A DNA stretch of 64,000 bases from Endozoicomonas sp. OPT23 (GCF_009653635.1 NZ_PPFD01000003.1:514955-578954), one strand, 5' to 3'. Shown: positions 1 through 10,709, counted from the first letter of the stretch. Numbers and translations: made by a program. Notes: generated by a model not told the origin, from the letters alone.

Positions 1-268
1 CAGGTCCTTTAACGCAAACATCCAAATTCTTCAGACCGTAATCAGCGGCCGCATTGCCTGCACGCTCAGCTGCAACCTGCGCAGCAAATGGCGTGCTCTT
101 ACGAGAACCACGGAAACCGGATCCACCGGCTGTGGCCCAGGACAGAGCGTTACCCTGGCGGTCGGTAATGGTCACGATTGTGTTGTTAAAAGAGGCGTGA
201 ATGTGTGCAACACCGTCAACTACCGTCTTTTTAACTTTTTTACGTGAACGAGTACCTGGCTTTGCCAT
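1..268 (-). CDS. rpsK: 30S ribosomal protein S11, 3' end beyond window
   Basis: The first 89 codons of S11 are visible and the gene runs off the left edge. S11 sits on the platform of the 30S subunit and contacts 16S rRNA and S18. The translation begins [20 protein letters not shown] and continues with the family signature around [10 protein letters not shown] and [15 protein letters not shown]. It follows rpsM by 55 bases, the order of the alpha operon (rpsM-rpsK-rpsD-rpoA-rplQ). The remaining alpha genes presumably lie outside the window. The family is certain. Confidence 0.97.
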   Translation of the reverse strand, partial: MAKPGTRSRKKVKKTVVDGVAHIHASFNNTIVTITDRQGNALSWATAGGSGFRGSRKSTPFAAQVAAERAGNAAADYGLKNLDVCVKGP

Positions 269-323
269 ATCAGAATAAATCCTGTTTTATAAGAATGGAG
301 TTAAAGCCATTCTTAAATGATAC

Positions 324-680
324 TTACTTACGAATTGGCTTACGTGGTCCCTTACGGGTACGAGCATTCGTCTTGGAGCGCTGACCACGAACTGGCAGAC
401 TGCGACGGTGGCGAATACCACGGTAGCAACCCAGATCCATCAGGCGCTTAATGTTCATGCTAACTTCACGACGCAGATCGCCTTCAACGTCCAGCTTGGT
501 GATTTCACCACGCAGCGCTTCCAGTTGATCTTCGCTCAGTTCAGCAACTTTGGCATCTGGCTTAACGCCAGTCGTTTCGCACAGCTTTTGGGCTGTGGTC
601 TTACCGATGCCGAATATGTAGGTCAACGAGATAACAGCATGTTTGTTATCCGGGATGTTGACGCCAGCAATACGGGCCAT
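324..680 (-). CDS. rpsM: 30S ribosomal protein S13
   Basis: 118 residues, the normal bacterial length. S13 lies in the head of the 30S subunit and forms bridges to the 50S; its basic C-terminal tail reaches toward the P-site tRNA. The N-terminal [10 protein letters not shown], the helix-turn region near [14 protein letters not shown] and the basic tail ending GPRKPIRK are all present. It is the first gene of the alpha operon, preceded by a long structured leader and followed by rpsK. Confidence 0.98.
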   Translation of the reverse strand: MARIAGVNIPDNKHAVISLTYIFGIGKTTAQKLCETTGVKPDAKVAELSEDQLEALRGEITKLDVEGDLRREVSMNIKRLMDLGCYRGIRHRRSLPVRGQRSKTNARTRKGPRKPIRK

Positions 681-699
681 TCAATCGTCTCCGTTTATT

Positions 700-765
700 T
701 TTTGCCGTGAGTTCATCCATGTTCTGATAAAACAGAACCAGGACATTTCGAGTTCACGGTTATTT
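700..765 (-). promoter_or_regulatory. Putative S4-responsive alpha-operon leader structure
   Basis: Just upstream of the rpsM start the transcript can form a nested structure. The outer stem pairs bases 754-759 with 705-710 (CCGTGA/TCACGG). The inner stem pairs 733-738 with 721-726 (GTTCTG/CAGAAC). In other gammaproteobacteria this position holds the pseudoknot by which ribosomal protein S4 represses the alpha operon. The placement and nesting fit, but primary sequence identity to the known element was not established. The rest of 681-974 holds no gene; it contains one further 7-bp hairpin at 806-831 and presumably the alpha promoter, which I could not pin down. Confidence 0.5.
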
Positions 766-974
766 TCGCCTGTAGACTTCATAAAGCCAATCCGGAGATC
801 GACTCATAGCGAGGCATGAACACTTCGCTATCTAGAGGCAGACAACGTCAGGGCTTACATCTGCACCTGAAGATACAGAGCCAGAACGGGATAAACCGAA
901 CTTTTTTGAAGCCCTTGCTAGATGCTTAAACAACTAACAGGTCGAAAGGCGGAAATTTTAATCCTCCTTACGAC

Positions 975-1013
975 AAAATACAACCGCTCATGTCACCATG
1001 AACGGTTGTATTT
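975..1013 (-). terminator. spc operon terminator between rpmJ and rpsM
   Basis: A 17-bp stem with a 4-base loop (arms 976-992 and 997-1013) contains a single G-U wobble in the minus-strand RNA and ends in a short U stretch. It lies 64 bases beyond the rpmJ stop, at the known spc/alpha operon boundary, so it most likely ends spc transcription. Confidence 0.75.
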
Positions 1014-1077
1014 ACCTAAAGCCTGCTGAGGTCTTGGCTTATGCTTGCGGGATTAACCGCAGACCTCTGCTTCACAA

Positions 1078-1191
1078 TCAGCCTTGACGCTGTTTGTGAC
1101 GTGGCTCAACGCAGATCACACGAACAGCGCCATTGCGCTTTACGATCTTGCAGTTACGGCAGATTTTCTTTACCGATGCACGTACTTTCAT
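1078..1191 (-). CDS. rpmJ: 50S ribosomal protein L36
   Basis: 37 residues beginning [15 protein letters not shown]36 is a zinc-ribbon protein of the large subunit. The four zinc ligands Cys11, Cys14, Cys27 and His32 are intact, so this is the zinc-containing type rather than the zinc-free paralogue. It is the last gene of the spc operon, 52 bases after secY, and is followed by the terminator hairpin. Confidence 0.97.
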   Translation of the reverse strand: MKVRASVKKICRNCKIVKRNGAVRVICVEPRHKQRQG

Positions 1192-1243
1192 TATTCACTC
1201 CACAATCGATGCAGAACCAGGCTATGGAAAGCAGACCCGCCGC

Positions 1244-2569
1244 TTAGCGGATCAGGCCACCACCACCGTAGCCCTTAAGATTGGATTTCTTCAGCAGTGA
1301 CTCGTACTGATGTGACATCAGGTGTGATTGCACCTGGGCCATGGTATCCATGACAACTACGACCACAATCAGCAAGCTGGTACCACCAAGGTAGAAAGGC
1401 ACGTTGGCCGACACTACCAAGAACTGTGGTAACAGACACACGGCTGTCATATAGAGGGCGCCAAACATAGTCAGACGAGTCAGTACACCATCAATATATC
1501 GGGCTGACTGCTCACCTGGGCGAATACCCGGGATGAATGCGCCAGACTTCTTCAAATTGTCTGCAACGTCCTTCGGATTGAAGACCAGTGCAGTGTAGAA
1601 GAAGCAGAAAAAGATGATGCCTGCCGAGAACAGAACGATGTTCAGCGGCTGACCAGGACCTAGTGCCAGTGCAATATTCTGCATCCATTCCATGCCTTCA
1701 CCCTGACCAAACCATTGTGCAATGGAGGCTGGGAATAACAGAAGGCTGGAAGCGAAGATCGCAGGAATTACACCCGCCATATTCACTTTCAGAGGCAAAT
1801 GACTGCTCTGTGCCGCAAACACTTTACGACCTTGCTGACGCTTGGCGTAATTTACAGTGATGCGACGCTGACCACGTTCAATAAAGACTACAAACGCGAT
1901 AATTGCAATTGCTAATAGCGCAACAGCGAGCAGCGCCAGGATGTTTATGTCACCCTGTCGAGCGGACTCGAAAGACCGCCCTATAGCACTTGGCAGACCA
2001 GCGACAATACCTGCAAAAATCAGGATAGAGATGCCGTTACCAATCCCGCGCTCAGTAACCTGCTCACCCAGCCACATCATAAAGACAGCACCGGTCACGA
2101 AGGTTACTACAGCCACCAGATGGAAGCTGAAGTCAGGATTGAAGGCGACGCCCTGGTTGGCAAGACCTACGGTCATACCCATACCTTGGACGAACGCCAG
2201 GCACACTGTCAGGTAGCGGGTGTACTGGCTGATCTTGCGACGACCAGATTCACCTTCCTTCTTCAATTGCTCCAGCTGCGGACTTACGACAGTCATCAAC
2301 TGAATGATGATCGAAGCCGAAATGTAAGGCATGATGCCGAGCGCTAGTACAGACATCCGCTCCAACGCACCGCCGGAGAACATGTTGAACAGGCCTAGTA
2401 TCGTGCCCTCATTTTGTTGAAACAACCGAGCCAGAGCATCAGGGTTGATGCCCGGAACCGGAATATGAGCTCCGATCCTGTAAACCAGGATCGCCAGAAA
2501 GACGAATTTGATACGAGAGATCAACTCGCCCAATCCGCTTTGATTCCCAACAGGTAGTGTCTTAGCCAT
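1244..2569 (-). CDS. secY: Protein translocase subunit SecY
   Basis: 441 residues with about ten membrane segments. It forms the pore of the SecYEG translocon in the inner membrane. The N-terminus has the typical first membrane helix and the periplasmic plug region after [13 protein letters not shown]; the family signature near SIIIQLMTV and the cytoplasmic loop with [12 protein letters not shown] are present. The C-terminus ends in a glycine-rich tail. Its start codon directly follows the rplO stop, so the two are translationally coupled; rpmJ follows. Confidence 0.98.
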   Translation of the reverse strand: MAKTLPVGNQSGLGELISRIKFVFLAILVYRIGAHIPVPGINPDALARLFQQNEGTILGLFNMFSGGALERMSVLALGIMPYISASIIIQLMTVVSPQLEQLKKEGESGRRKISQYTRYLTVCLAFVQGMGMTVGLANQGVAFNPDFSFHLVAVVTFVTGAVFMMWLGEQVTERGIGNGISILIFAGIVAGLPSAIGRSFESARQGDINILALLAVALLAIAIIAFVVFIERGQRRITVNYAKRQQGRKVFAAQSSHLPLKVNMAGVIPAIFASSLLLFPASIAQWFGQGEGMEWMQNIALALGPGQPLNIVLFSAGIIFFCFFYTALVFNPKDVADNLKKSGAFIPGIRPGEQSARYIDGVLTRLTMFGALYMTAVCLLPQFLVVSANVPFYLGGTSLLIVVVVVMDTMAQVQSHLMSHQYESLLKKSNLKGYGGGGLIR

Positions 2570-3004
2570 TTAGTCCTCGATCTTACCACCAGCAGCTTCG
2601 ATCGCGGCGCGAGCGCCCTTGGTAGCTGCCACACCTTTCAGTGTTACGGCTTTATTCAGTTCGCCGGACAGTACCACTTTCGCACGCAGGATGCTACCGT
2701 TGACCAGATTTGCAGCCTTCAAAGCAGCCAGATCGATCACTTCGGATTCAACCTTGCTCAGCTCATGCAGACGGATCTCAGCGCTGAAGCGTGTCTTACG
2801 TGCGGTAAAACCGTACTTAGGAAGACGACGCTGCAGTGGCTGTTGACCACCTTCAAAACCTGGCTTAACGGAACCACCGGAACGGGACTTCTGACCTTTG
2901 TGACCACGGCCACCAGTCTTACCCAGACCGGAACCGATACCACGGCCAACACGCTTGCGCTCTTTACGACTGCCTTCGGCAGGACTCAGAGTATTAAGAC
3001 GCAT
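2570..3004 (-). CDS. rplO: 50S ribosomal protein L15
   Basis: 144 residues. L15 binds 23S rRNA late in large-subunit assembly. The N-terminal third is a glycine/arginine-rich extension ([20 protein letters not shown]) that threads into rRNA, followed by the globular domain with [17 protein letters not shown]. It sits one base after rpmD and abuts secY, the standard spc order. Confidence 0.98.
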   Translation of the reverse strand: MRLNTLSPAEGSRKERKRVGRGIGSGLGKTGGRGHKGQKSRSGGSVKPGFEGGQQPLQRRLPKYGFTARKTRFSAEIRLHELSKVESEVIDLAALKAANLVNGSILRAKVVLSGELNKAVTLKGVAATKGARAAIEAAGGKIED

Positions 3005-3005
3005 A

Positions 3006-3188
3006 TTATTCTCCTTCGACCTTAACGAGGTAGTTAACCTTGTTGATCATGCCGCGTACTGCAGGAGTATCTTCTACTTCAACAGTATGTCTAATGCGAC
3101 GCAGACCCAGGCCACGGACGCAAGCCTTGTGGCTTTCGAGGCGACCGTTCGTGCTCTTCAAGAGCGTTACTTTGATCTTCTCAGCCAT
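3006..3188 (-). CDS. rpmD: 50S ribosomal protein L30
   Basis: 60 residues, the short bacterial L30. Typical segments are [16 protein letters not shown] and [14 protein letters not shown]. It lies 3 bases after rpsE and 1 base before rplO, in a tightly packed part of the spc operon. Confidence 0.97.
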   Translation of the reverse strand: MAEKIKVTLLKSTNGRLESHKACVRGLGLRRIRHTVEVEDTPAVRGMINKVNYLVKVEGE

Positions 3189-3191
3189 GAC

Positions 3192-3701
3192 TTACCCCAG
3201 AATATCTTCAACAGACTTGCCACGCTTGGCAGCAATGTCTTCAGGAGAACGCATGTCGCGCAAGCCCTTGAATGTTGCGTTAACAACGTTCACAGGGTTT
3301 GTGGAACCGTAGCACTTGGCCAGTACGTTGTGTACGCCAGCTACTTCCAGAACAGCACGCATTGCACCACCGGCGATTACACCGGTACCAGCAGATGCTG
3401 GCTGCATGTAAACCTTGGAAGCGCCGTGACGGCCCTTCACAGGGTACTGCAGAGTGTCACCGTTCAGGTCAACCTGAATCATGTTACGACGGGCAGCTTC
3501 CATAGCTTTCTGGATCGCAACTGGCACTTCACGCGCCTTGCCACGACCAAAACCTACTTTACCTTTACCATCGCCAACGACGGTCAGAGCTGTGAAGCCG
3601 AAGATACGACCACCTTTCACCACTTTGGCTACTCGGTTGACCTGTACCAGCTTCTCAATCAGACCTTCGTCGTTTTGTTGTTTACGTTCATCTCTTGCCA
3701 T
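3192..3701 (-). CDS. rpsE: 30S ribosomal protein S5
   Basis: 169 residues. S5 helps maintain decoding accuracy near the mRNA entry channel. The N-terminal double-stranded-RNA-binding fold carries the signature [19 protein letters not shown] and [13 protein letters not shown]; the C-terminal domain includes [14 protein letters not shown]. The loop around VVKGGRIF, where spectinomycin-resistance changes occur in other species, looks like the ordinary form. It is part of the spc operon between rplR and rpmD. Confidence 0.98.
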   Translation of the reverse strand: MARDERKQQNDEGLIEKLVQVNRVAKVVKGGRIFGFTALTVVGDGKGKVGFGRGKAREVPVAIQKAMEAARRNMIQVDLNGDTLQYPVKGRHGASKVYMQPASAGTGVIAGGAMRAVLEVAGVHNVLAKCYGSTNPVNVVNATFKGLRDMRSPEDIAAKRGKSVEDILG

Positions 3702-3712
3702 GATGACTACCC

Positions 3713-4063
3713 TCAGAATTCCAGGCCGGCTTCACGAGCAGCGTCGGCAAGAGCCTTCACACGACCGTGATATTTGAAACCGGAGCGGTCAAAAGCGACC
3801 TTGGCAACGCCTACAGCTTTGGCGCGTTCAGCGACCAGAGCACCTACCTTCTTGGCAGCATCAACGTTACCGGTAGCTTCTGCACGAAGCTCCTTCTCGA
3901 CGGTGGAGGCAGAGGCCAGCACCTTGTCGCCCTCAGGGGCAGTCACCTGCGCATAAATGTGACGCGGGGTACGATGAACGCTTAAGCGATTAACGCCCAG
4001 TTCGCGCATCTTCATACGTGCGCGAAGGGCACGACGCAGGCGAGCAGAAGTTTTATCAGTCAT
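3713..4063 (-). CDS. rplR: 50S ribosomal protein L18
   Basis: 116 residues. L18 binds 5S rRNA together with L5 and L25 in the central protuberance. The basic N-terminus ([16 protein letters not shown]) and the motif [15 protein letters not shown] are typical, as is the C-terminal [20 protein letters not shown]. It is 14 bases after rplF and 11 before rpsE. Confidence 0.98.
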   Translation of the reverse strand: MTDKTSARLRRALRARMKMRELGVNRLSVHRTPRHIYAQVTAPEGDKVLASASTVEKELRAEATGNVDAAKKVGALVAERAKAVGVAKVAFDRSGFKYHGRVKALADAAREAGLEF

Positions 4064-4077
4064 GATCTCACCCTACC

Positions 4078-4611
4078 TTACTTTTTCTTGGCTTCTTTAC
4101 GACGAACATGTTCGTCGGAGTAGCGAACACCCTTGCCCTTATACGGCTCAGGACGACGGAATTCGCGGATTTCCGCTGCAACCTGACCAACCAACTGCTT
4201 ATCGATACCTTTGATAACGACTTCAGTTTGGCTAGGGGTTTCAGCAGTCACACCTTCCGGCATGGTGTAATCAACCGGATGGGAGAAGCCCAGGTTCAGG
4301 TTTAGGGTCTTGCCCTTCGCCTGCGCACGATAACCAACACCTACCAGCTGCAGTTTCTTTTCGAAACCAGCAGTTACACCGGCAACCATGTTGTTAATCA
4401 GCGCACGGGTTGTACCAGCCAGAGCACGAGAGTGCTTGGCACCGTCACGAGCTTCAAAAGTCAGGACACTTTCTTCCTGCTTTACGACAACGTTGGAGTG
4501 AATATTCAGCTCCAGTTGTCCCTTGCCGCCCTTGACGGAAATGAACTGACCGTCCAGTTTAATCTCTACACCAGCAGGGATTTCAACAGGGCTTTTAGCT
4601 ACACGAGACAT
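4078..4611 (-). CDS. rplF: 50S ribosomal protein L6
   Basis: 177 residues, the usual length, made of two similar domains. It lies near the factor-binding site of the 50S subunit. The C-terminal signature [16 protein letters not shown] is intact and the protein ends in a lysine-rich tail. Spc operon position between rpsH and rplR. Confidence 0.98.
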   Translation of the reverse strand: MSRVAKSPVEIPAGVEIKLDGQFISVKGGKGQLELNIHSNVVVKQEESVLTFEARDGAKHSRALAGTTRALINNMVAGVTAGFEKKLQLVGVGYRAQAKGKTLNLNLGFSHPVDYTMPEGVTAETPSQTEVVIKGIDKQLVGQVAAEIREFRRPEPYKGKGVRYSDEHVRRKEAKKK

Positions 4612-4623
4612 ATTACCCCTCCC

Positions 4624-5016
4624 TTAAAATACGGTGCACAGAATTTCGCCACCAACACCGGCTGCGCGAGCAGCACGATCGGTCATAACACCTTTGTTGG
4701 TAGAAACAATAGCGATACCCAGACCGCCGCTGACTTTAGGCAGTTCTTCCTTACCGGAGTAAGTACGAAGACCCGGGCGACTAATGCGCTTCAGGTTTTC
4801 GATAACTGGCTTGCCTTCGTAGTATTTCAGGTCGATAACCAGCTTCTGCTGGATTTCGCCTTCAACACGGGCGTCAACAATAAAACCTTCATCCTTCAGT
4901 ACTTTGGCTACAGCAGCCTTCACCTTGGACGCAGGCATTTCGACAGAAGCGTGTTCTGCCATTTGGGCATTACGGATACGAGTTAGCATATCTGCTAACG
5001 GGTCCTGCATACTCAT
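4624..5016 (-). CDS. rpsH: 30S ribosomal protein S8
   Basis: 130 residues beginning [19 protein letters not shown]8 binds helix 21 of 16S rRNA early in assembly and, in E. coli, represses spc mRNA at the rplE start. The C-terminal signature [17 protein letters not shown] is present. The start could be the first or the second Met, since both precede the conserved [12 protein letters not shown]. Confidence 0.98.
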   Translation of the reverse strand: MSMQDPLADMLTRIRNAQMAEHASVEMPASKVKAAVAKVLKDEGFIVDARVEGEIQQKLVIDLKYYEGKPVIENLKRISRPGLRTYSGKEELPKVSGGLGIAIVSTNKGVMTDRAARAAGVGGEILCTVF

Positions 5017-5045
5017 TATCTAACTCTCCAGAAAATCAATCGCGC

Positions 5046-5351
5046 TTACCAGCTGGCCTTAACCAGACCAGGAACATCACCGCGCATCGCTGCTTCACGC
5101 AGCTTGATACGGCTCAGGCCGAACTTACGCAGGTAGCCGTGTGGGCGACCTGTGATGCGGCAGCGGTTACGCAGACGGGCAGCGCTTGCATTACGTGGCT
5201 GCTTCTGCAGTGATACAACTGCATCCCAACGCTCGTCTTCAGACGTCGCTGGGCTGCTGATGATCGCCTTCAGCGCAGCGCGCTTTTCTGCAAACTTGGC
5301 AACGGTGCGCTGACGCTTCAACTCCCGCTGCTTCATGGATACTTTTGCCAT
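5046..5351 (-). CDS. rpsN: 30S ribosomal protein S14, zinc-free type
   Basis: 101 residues, the long form of S14. It contains [20 protein letters not shown] but lacks the CXXC pairs of the short zinc-binding type, so it should work without zinc. S14 lies in the 30S head. It follows rplE by 16 bases and precedes rpsH by 29. Confidence 0.98.
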   Translation of the reverse strand: MAKVSMKQRELKRQRTVAKFAEKRAALKAIISSPATSEDERWDAVVSLQKQPRNASAARLRNRCRITGRPHGYLRKFGLSRIKLREAAMRGDVPGLVKASW

Positions 5352-5367
5352 GGGGCTCGTACCTTTA

Positions 5368-5907
5368 TCAGTTACGGAACGGGAAGTTGAAAGCTTTCAG
5401 CAGAGCTCGGCCTTCATCGTCAGTCTTAGCAGTGGTGGTCAGAGTAATATCCATACCACGCAGAGCGTCAACTTTATCGTAATCGATTTCCGGGAAGATG
5501 ATCTGCTCTTTGACACCCATGCTGTAGTTGCCACGGCCGTCAAATGACTTAGCGGAAATACCGCGGAAGTCACGAACACGAGGCAGAGCGATGTCAATGA
5601 GACGCTCCAGGAATTCGTACATACGTTCGTCACGCAGGGTCACTTTAACGCCGATTGGCCAGTCTTCACGAACCTTGAAGCCTGCAACGGATTTACGTGC
5701 CTTGGTAACTACTGATTTCTGACCGGCAATTTTTTCCATGTCAGAAACAGCATGTTCGATGACTTTCTTGTCACCAATCGCTTCACCAACACCCATGTTC
5801 AGAGTGATTTTGGTGATTTGCGGTACTTCGTGAATGTTTGCCAGGCCCAGCTCTTCTTTAAGCTGTGCGCGGATTTCTTCACGATATTTAGTCTTGAAGT
5901 TTGCCAT
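5368..5907 (-). CDS. rplE: 50S ribosomal protein L5
   Basis: 179 residues, the standard length. L5 binds 5S rRNA and makes bridge B1b to S13 and the P-site tRNA. The conserved region [15 protein letters not shown] and the C-terminal [20 protein letters not shown] are clear. In E. coli the start of this cistron is the target of S8 repression. Confidence 0.98.
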   Translation of the reverse strand: MANFKTKYREEIRAQLKEELGLANIHEVPQITKITLNMGVGEAIGDKKVIEHAVSDMEKIAGQKSVVTKARKSVAGFKVREDWPIGVKVTLRDERMYEFLERLIDIALPRVRDFRGISAKSFDGRGNYSMGVKEQIIFPEIDYDKVDALRGMDITLTTTAKTDDEGRALLKAFNFPFRN

Positions 5908-5918
5908 TATGCCACCCC

Positions 5919-6236
5919 TTACGCGTCAACCGGCTTACCGTTAGACTTGAATACGCGCTGCTTCTTGCCATCTTCAGAGATAGCGAAGCCAACACGATCA
6001 GCCTTGTCGGTTTCAGTGTTCAGGACTGCAACGTTAGAAGCTTGAATAGCCGCTTCTTTTTCAACGATGCCACCAGGGGTGCCCAGCATTGGGTTAGGCT
6101 TTTGATGTTTCTTCATCATATTGATGCCAGAAACAATCAGCTTGCCATCGGCACGAACGGTTTGCACTTTGCCGCGCTTACCTTTGTCCTTGCCTGCAAT
6201 GACGATAACTTCGTCGTCACGACGGATCTTTTTCAT
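5919..6236 (-). CDS. rplX: 50S ribosomal protein L24
   Basis: 105 residues. L24 is an assembly-initiating protein that binds the 5' end of 23S rRNA. An N-terminal KOW motif is present ([19 protein letters not shown]). It is 11 bases after rplN in the spc operon. Confidence 0.98.
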   Translation of the reverse strand: MKKIRRDDEVIVIAGKDKGKRGKVQTVRADGKLIVSGINMMKKHQKPNPMLGTPGGIVEKEAAIQASNVAVLNTETDKADRVGFAISEDGKKQRVFKSNGKPVDA

Positions 6237-6247
6237 TTCCTGCTCCC

Positions 6248-6616
6248 TTACAGTACTTCTGGTGCCAGGGAAATGATCTTCATGAATTGCTCACCACGGA
6301 GTTCACGAGTCACTGGCCCAAAGATACGGGTACCGATTGGCTGATTGTTAGCGTTCAGAAGAACTGCTGCATTGCCATCGAAGCGGATTAGGGAGCCGTC
6401 TGGACGACGAACGCCTTTTCTAGTACGAACAACAACAGCGTTCATCACCTGGCCTTTTTTGACCTTACCGCGTGGAATTGCTTCCTTAACGGTAATTTTA
6501 ATGATGTCACCGATGTGTGCGTAGCGGCGATGGGATCCACCCAACACCTTGATACACTGTACTCGACGAGCGCCAGAGTTATCGGCTACATCGAGTTGAG
6601 ATTCTGTTTGGATCAT
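6248..6616 (-). CDS. rplN: 50S ribosomal protein L14
   Basis: 122 residues beginning [21 protein letters not shown]14 lies at the subunit interface and contacts 16S rRNA. The signature [20 protein letters not shown] is intact. It is the first gene of the spc operon, separated from rpsQ by 119 bases containing a perfect 12-bp hairpin. Confidence 0.98.
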   Translation of the reverse strand: MIQTESQLDVADNSGARRVQCIKVLGGSHRRYAHIGDIIKITVKEAIPRGKVKKGQVMNAVVVRTRKGVRRPDGSLIRFDGNAAVLLNANNQPIGTRIFGPVTRELRGEQFMKIISLAPEVL

Positions 6617-6667
6617 GCTTATTCTCCAAGCCCAAATTGCAGACGGGTACCTGCAAAGTCAAAGTAT

Positions 6668-6696
6668 GATGAACCGGTCACAAGGACCGGTTCATC
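6668..6696 (-). terminator. Hairpin at the S10/spc operon boundary
   Basis: A perfect 12-bp inverted repeat (arms 6668-6679 and 6685-6696, GATGAACCGGTC) with a 5-base loop sits 39 bases beyond the rpsQ stop. It is not followed by a long U tract, so it may be a weak terminator, an RNA-processing site or a 3'-end stabiliser rather than a strong intrinsic terminator. Its position matches the boundary between the S10 and spc operons of gammaproteobacteria. Confidence 0.6.
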
Positions 6697-6735
6697 CCGC
6701 GTCTTACCGCTACTCAGACTTCAGGCACCGTGGCC

Positions 6736-6999
6736 TTATATTTGAGTGGCACGCTCAACAATTGAAACCAGTTCGAATGTCTTGGACTTAGACATTGGAC
6801 GAGTTTCCTTAATGGTAACAGTGTCACCCATGCGGCAATCATTGTTTTCATCGTGCGCGTGCAACTTGGTGGACCGCTTAACGATCTTACCATAGAGCGG
6901 ATGCTTAACACGGCGCTCAATAAGAACGGTGACGGTCTTGTCCATTTTGTCGCTCACGACCTTGCCGGTCAGAGTACGGACTTTCTTGTCTTCAGCCAT
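6736..6999 (-). CDS. rpsQ: 30S ribosomal protein S17
   Basis: 87 residues. S17 is a primary 16S rRNA-binding protein with an OB fold. The signature [21 protein letters not shown] is present in its usual C-terminal place. It is the last gene of the S10 operon, 2 bases after rpmC. Confidence 0.98.
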   Translation of the reverse strand: MAEDKKVRTLTGKVVSDKMDKTVTVLIERRVKHPLYGKIVKRSTKLHAHDENNDCRMGDTVTIKETRPMSKSKTFELVSIVERATQI

Positions 7000-7001
7000 C
7001 G

Positions 7002-7193
7002 TTAAATACCTGCCTTCTCATTCAACGCCGTCTTAACACGGGCGATGTCGCGCTTGGCCTGCTTCAGCAGATGAGTCTGACTCAGCTGACCAGTCGACTT
7101 CTGCATACGGAAATTAAATTGATCCCGCAGCAGGTTGATCAGCTCTTCGTTGAGCTGTTCAACAGTTTTTTCACGTAATTCAGCAGCTTTCAT
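7002..7193 (-). CDS. rpmC: 50S ribosomal protein L29
   Basis: 63 residues starting [19 protein letters not shown]29 lies near the polypeptide exit tunnel, close to the sites used by trigger factor and the signal recognition particle. I use the ATG that overlaps the rplP stop by one base (TGATG). A GTG codon sits one codon upstream but adds nothing to the family alignment. Confidence 0.97.
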   Translation of the reverse strand: MKAAELREKTVEQLNEELINLLRDQFNFRMQKSTGQLSQTHLLKQAKRDIARVKTALNEKAGI

Positions 7194-7606
7194 CACATCA
7201 CGCTCCGCTTAACGAAGGCAGTTTCCACTGGAAGCTTGGCAGCAGCGAGAGCGAATGCTTCGCGAGCCAGTTCCTCGGACACACCTTCCATTTCGTACAG
7301 GACACGACCCGGCTGGATCTGCGCTACCCAGTACTCAACACTACCCTTACCTTTACCCATTCGAACCTCAAGAGGCTTCTTGGAGATCGGCTTGTCAGGG
7401 AAGACGCGAATCCAGATTTTACCACCACGCTTGATGTGACGAGTCATGGCACGACGGGCTGCTTCGATCTGGCGAGCAGTTATACGTCCACGACCAGTTG
7501 CTTTCAATGCGTATTCACCGAAGCTAACTGTGGAGCCGCGGTGTGCCAGGCCGCGATTGCGCCCCTTTTGCTGCTTACGAAATTTCGTACGCTTTGGCTG
7601 TAACAT
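7193..7606 (-). CDS. rplP: 50S ribosomal protein L16
   Basis: 137 residues. L16 lies near the A site and is needed for late 50S assembly. The N-terminal basic region [15 protein letters not shown] and the signature [19 protein letters not shown] are present. It overlaps rpmC by one base, implying translational coupling. Confidence 0.98.
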   Translation of the reverse strand: MLQPKRTKFRKQQKGRNRGLAHRGSTVSFGEYALKATGRGRITARQIEAARRAMTRHIKRGGKIWIRVFPDKPISKKPLEVRMGKGKGSVEYWVAQIQPGRVLYEMEGVSEELAREAFALAAAKLPVETAFVKRSVM

Positions 7607-7617
7607 TACCGCGCTCC

Positions 7618-8316
7618 TTACTTCTTAGCCTGTCTCTTCTTGGGACGTTTGGCTGGTTCTTTAGCCTGCTCTTCAACAGCAGCCATTCCACCAATCACTT
7701 CACCCTTGAAGATCCATACTTTAACACCCAGGATACCGTAGGTAGTCAGGGCTTCGTAAGCCGCGTAGTCGATGTCTGCACGCAGAGTGTGCAGAGGTAC
7801 GCGACCTTCACGGTACCACTCGGAACGAGCGATCTCAGCACCGCCGAGACGACCGCCGATTTGCACCTTGATACCCTTGGCACCCAGACGCATAGCATTC
7901 TGTACAGAACGCTTCATGGCGCGACGGAACATTACACGACGTTCCAGCTGACCAGCGATAGACTGTGCAACCAGCATTGCGTCCAGTTCGGGCTTACGAA
8001 CTTCTTCAATGTTGATATGAACAGGTACGCCCATCATCTTGGTTACTGCTTGACGCAGTTTCTCAACGTCTTCGCCTTTTTTACCAATCACGATACCTGG
8101 ACGGGCAGTATGAATGGTAACGCGAGCGCTTTGCGCAGGACGTTGAATGTCGATGCGGCTTACAGAAGCATTTTTCAGCTTCTTTTGCAGGAAATCACGG
8201 ACTTCCAGATCAACGATTAGCTTGTCGGCGTATGCACGACCTTCAGCGAACCATACTGATCTGTGGGGCTTAACAATGCCCAGTCGGATCCCATTTGGAT
8301 GAACTTTCTGACCCAT
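7618..8316 (-). CDS. rpsC: 30S ribosomal protein S3
   Basis: 232 residues. S3 has two KH-type domains and lines the mRNA entry tunnel, contributing to helicase activity. The KH motif [14 protein letters not shown] and the C-terminal signature region [20 protein letters not shown] are intact. The C-terminus ends in a lysine-rich tail. It sits between rplV and rplP with 11-base gaps on both sides. Confidence 0.98.
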   Translation of the reverse strand: MGQKVHPNGIRLGIVKPHRSVWFAEGRAYADKLIVDLEVRDFLQKKLKNASVSRIDIQRPAQSARVTIHTARPGIVIGKKGEDVEKLRQAVTKMMGVPVHINIEEVRKPELDAMLVAQSIAGQLERRVMFRRAMKRSVQNAMRLGAKGIKVQIGGRLGGAEIARSEWYREGRVPLHTLRADIDYAAYEALTTYGILGVKVWIFKGEVIGGMAAVEEQAKEPAKRPKKRQAKK

Positions 8317-8327
8317 GTGATCGCTCC

Positions 8328-8663
8328 TTAGACCTCTGCAACCTTAACCGTGATATGGCAAGACCGCTTCAGAATGCGATCGGCACGGCCCTTGGCACGT
8401 GGACGGATGCGCTTCATGGTCATACCTTCGTCAACGAAGATAGCAGACACTTTCAGCTCATCGATATCCATGCCATCGTTGTGCTCTGCATTAGCAATCG
8501 CAGATTCCAACACTTTCTTGACCAGCTCAGCACCTTTTTTAGGGCTGAATGCCAACAGTTCCAGAGCATCGCCTACGGCTTTGCCTCGGATCTGATCAGC
8601 AACCAGGCGCGCTTTCTGGGCAGAAATGCGAGCGCCTTTATGTATAGCAGCTACTTCTTTCAT
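8328..8663 (-). CDS. rplV: 50S ribosomal protein L22
   Basis: 111 residues. L22 lines the exit tunnel through its long hairpin, the site of macrolide-resistance changes. The hairpin region [20 protein letters not shown] has the ordinary sequence, with no visible deletion. Confidence 0.98.
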   Translation of the reverse strand: MKEVAAIHKGARISAQKARLVADQIRGKAVGDALELLAFSPKKGAELVKKVLESAIANAEHNDGMDIDELKVSAIFVDEGMTMKRIRPRAKGRADRILKRSCHITVKVAEV

Positions 8664-8674
8664 TTCTTACCCTC

Positions 8675-8953
8675 TTAGCGCTTCTTGGCCTTCTTGTCTG
8701 CAGCGTGTCCGCGATATGTGCGGGTAGCAGCAAACTCGCCCAGCTTGTGACCTACCATGTCTTCGCTAACGAAAACAGGTACATGCTGGCGACCGTTATG
8801 AACGGCGATGGTCAGACCTACCATATTAGGCAGGATCATAGAGCGGCGAGACCAGGTCTTGATCGGACGCTTGTTGCCGCTATCAGCCGCATCTTCAACT
8901 TTCTTCAGCAGGTGAAGATCGATGAATGGGCCTTTTTTCAAAGAACGTGGCAC
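8675..8953 (-). CDS. rpsS: 30S ribosomal protein S19
   Basis: 92 residues beginning [21 protein letters not shown]19 forms a complex with S13 in the 30S head. The signature VYNGRQ-type segment appears as [20 protein letters not shown], followed by [15 protein letters not shown]10 operon position after rplB. Confidence 0.98.
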   Translation of the reverse strand: MPRSLKKGPFIDLHLLKKVEDAADSGNKRPIKTWSRRSMILPNMVGLTIAVHNGRQHVPVFVSEDMVGHKLGEFAATRTYRGHAADKKAKKR

Positions 8954-8974
8954 TGTCGTATCCTCTCTCTGGGC

Positions 8975-9802
8975 TTACTTCGCGCTGCGACGACGTACGA
9001 TCATTTTGTCCGTACGCTTGTTGGAACGAGTCTTACGACCCTTAGTCGGCATACCCCATGGTGTCACTGGGTGACGACCACCGGAAGTACGACCTTCACC
9101 ACCACCATGCGGGTGATCAACCGGGTTCATGGCAACACCACGAACCGTTGGGCGTACGCCTCTCCAACGCTTGGCACCAGCCTTACCCAGTGAGCGCAAA
9201 CTGTGCTCACTGTTAGACACTTCACCCAGAGTTGCACGACAGTCAGCCAAAACTTTACGCATTTCACCGGAACGCAGACGCAGGGTAATGTAAGCACCGT
9301 CACGGGCTACAACCTGAGCTGAGGTACCAGCAGAACGCATCATCTGCGCACCCTTACCTGGCTTGAGTTCAACACAGTGAACTACAGAACCCTGAGGGAT
9401 GTTACGCAGTGGCAGAGTGTTGCCTGCCTTGATTGGTGCATCAACACCAGAGTACAGCTCGTCACCTGCTTTCACACCCTTAGGTGCGATGATGTAACGA
9501 CGTTCACCGTCGATGTACTTCAGCAAAGCGATATTAGCAGTACGGTTCGGATCGTATTCCAGACGCTCAACAACAGCTGGGATGCCATCCTTGTTGCGAC
9601 GGAAATCTACGAGACGATAGTGCTGCTTGTGACCACCACCACGATGACGGGTAGTGATACGACCAGCGTTGTTACGACCACCAGTCTTGCTCTTCTTCTC
9701 CAGCAAAGGCGCGTAAGGGCGTCCTTTGTGAAGGTCAGGATTTACAATCTTGACTACGAAGCGACGACCCGGAGAAGTCGGCTTGCACTTAATTACGGCC
9801 AT
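8975..9802 (-). CDS. rplB: 50S ribosomal protein L2
   Basis: 275 residues. L2 is needed for subunit association and lies close to the peptidyl transferase centre. The C-terminal motif [18 protein letters not shown] includes the conserved histidine near the active centre. The N-terminal OB-like and SH3-like domains are full length. It follows rplW by 11 bases. Confidence 0.98.
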   Translation of the reverse strand: MAVIKCKPTSPGRRFVVKIVNPDLHKGRPYAPLLEKKSKTGGRNNAGRITTRHRGGGHKQHYRLVDFRRNKDGIPAVVERLEYDPNRTANIALLKYIDGERRYIIAPKGVKAGDELYSGVDAPIKAGNTLPLRNIPQGSVVHCVELKPGKGAQMMRSAGTSAQVVARDGAYITLRLRSGEMRKVLADCRATLGEVSNSEHSLRSLGKAGAKRWRGVRPTVRGVAMNPVDHPHGGGEGRTSGGRHPVTPWGMPTKGRKTRSNKRTDKMIVRRRSAK

Positions 9803-9813
9803 CCTATAACTCC

Positions 9814-10110
9814 TTATTCCGCGTCGGCGAAGTCAATCTCTTGACCCTGCGCCAGACTGACATACGCCTTCTTCCAGTTAGAGCGCTTGCCCATACCGAA
9901 TTTAGTGCGCTTGGTCTTGCCCTTAACTACAGAAGTACGAACAGCGTCAACGCTAACTTCGAACAGCAGTTCAACGGCTTTTTTGATTTCAAGCTTGGTT
10001 GCGTCTGTTGCCACTCGGAAAACATACTGACCGTGCTCTTCAGCAACTACAGTAGCTTTCTCGGAAATGTGTGGACCAAGCAGAACCTTGTAGATACGTT
10101 CCTGGTTCAT
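9814..10110 (-). CDS. rplW: 50S ribosomal protein L23
   Basis: 98 residues. L23 is at the exit of the polypeptide tunnel and is the docking point for trigger factor and SRP. The motif [18 protein letters not shown] and the C-terminal region with [18 protein letters not shown] are typical. Its start overlaps the rplD stop by 4 bases. Confidence 0.98.
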   Translation of the reverse strand: MNQERIYKVLLGPHISEKATVVAEEHGQYVFRVATDATKLEIKKAVELLFEVSVDAVRTSVVKGKTKRTKFGMGKRSNWKKAYVSLAQGQEIDFADAE

Positions 10111-10709
10111 CCCAGCATCTCCTCGAATTTCTTGATGGCCGCTACAGTCATCACGATTTTTTCGTGAGCAATCAGACTAACCGGATCAATACCCTGTACA
10201 TCACGAGCATCCACGTGTGGGATGTTGCGAGTAGCCAGGTACAGATTCTGATCAACTTCGTCGGAAACGATCAGACCGTTTTCAACATTCAGCTCTTTCA
10301 GCTTGGCAACCATCAGTTTGGTCTTAGGTGTATCGATAGCAAAGCTCTCAACAACAACCAGACGTTCCTGACGAACCAGCTCGGACAGGATAGAACGCAT
10401 CGCACCGCGATACATCTTCTTGTTCAGCTTCTGAGCGTGATCCTGTGGTTTAGCAGCAAAAGATTTGCCGCCCCCGCGCCACAATGGGCTACGGATAGTA
10501 CCGGCACGTGCGCGGCCAGTACCTTTTTGACGCCATGGCTTGCGTCCACCGCCGCTTACTTCGCTGCGGGTTTTCTGAGCACGAGTACCTTGACGAGCAC
10601 CGGCCATGAAAGCAACTACAGTCTGATGAATCAGGCTTTCGTTGAATTCAGTACCGAAGGTCACGTCAGAGACTTGAACCGTACCAGCACCTGTTACATT
10701 CAATTCCAT
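10107..10709 (-). CDS. rplD: 50S ribosomal protein L4
   Basis: 200 residues. L4 lines the exit tunnel and in E. coli represses transcription and translation of its own S10 operon. The extended loop with [19 protein letters not shown] is intact, with no insertion or deletion of the type linked to macrolide resistance. Overlaps rplW by 4 bases. Because the rpsJ leader here is very short, L4 autoregulation may differ from E. coli. Confidence 0.98.
   Translation of the reverse strand: MELNVTGAGTVQVSDVTFGTEFNESLIHQTVVAFMAGARQGTRAQKTRSEVSGGGRKPWRQKGTGRARAGTIRSPLWRGGGKSFAAKPQDHAQKLNKKMYRGAMRSILSELVRQERLVVVESFAIDTPKTKLMVAKLKELNVENGLIVSDEVDQNLYLATRNIPHVDARDVQGIDPVSLIAHEKIVMTVAAIKKFEEMLG

Noticed and set aside
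1041..1278. Two short plus-strand frames across rpmJ
   Set aside because: They cover rpmJ and the end of secY on the opposite strand, which are certain.
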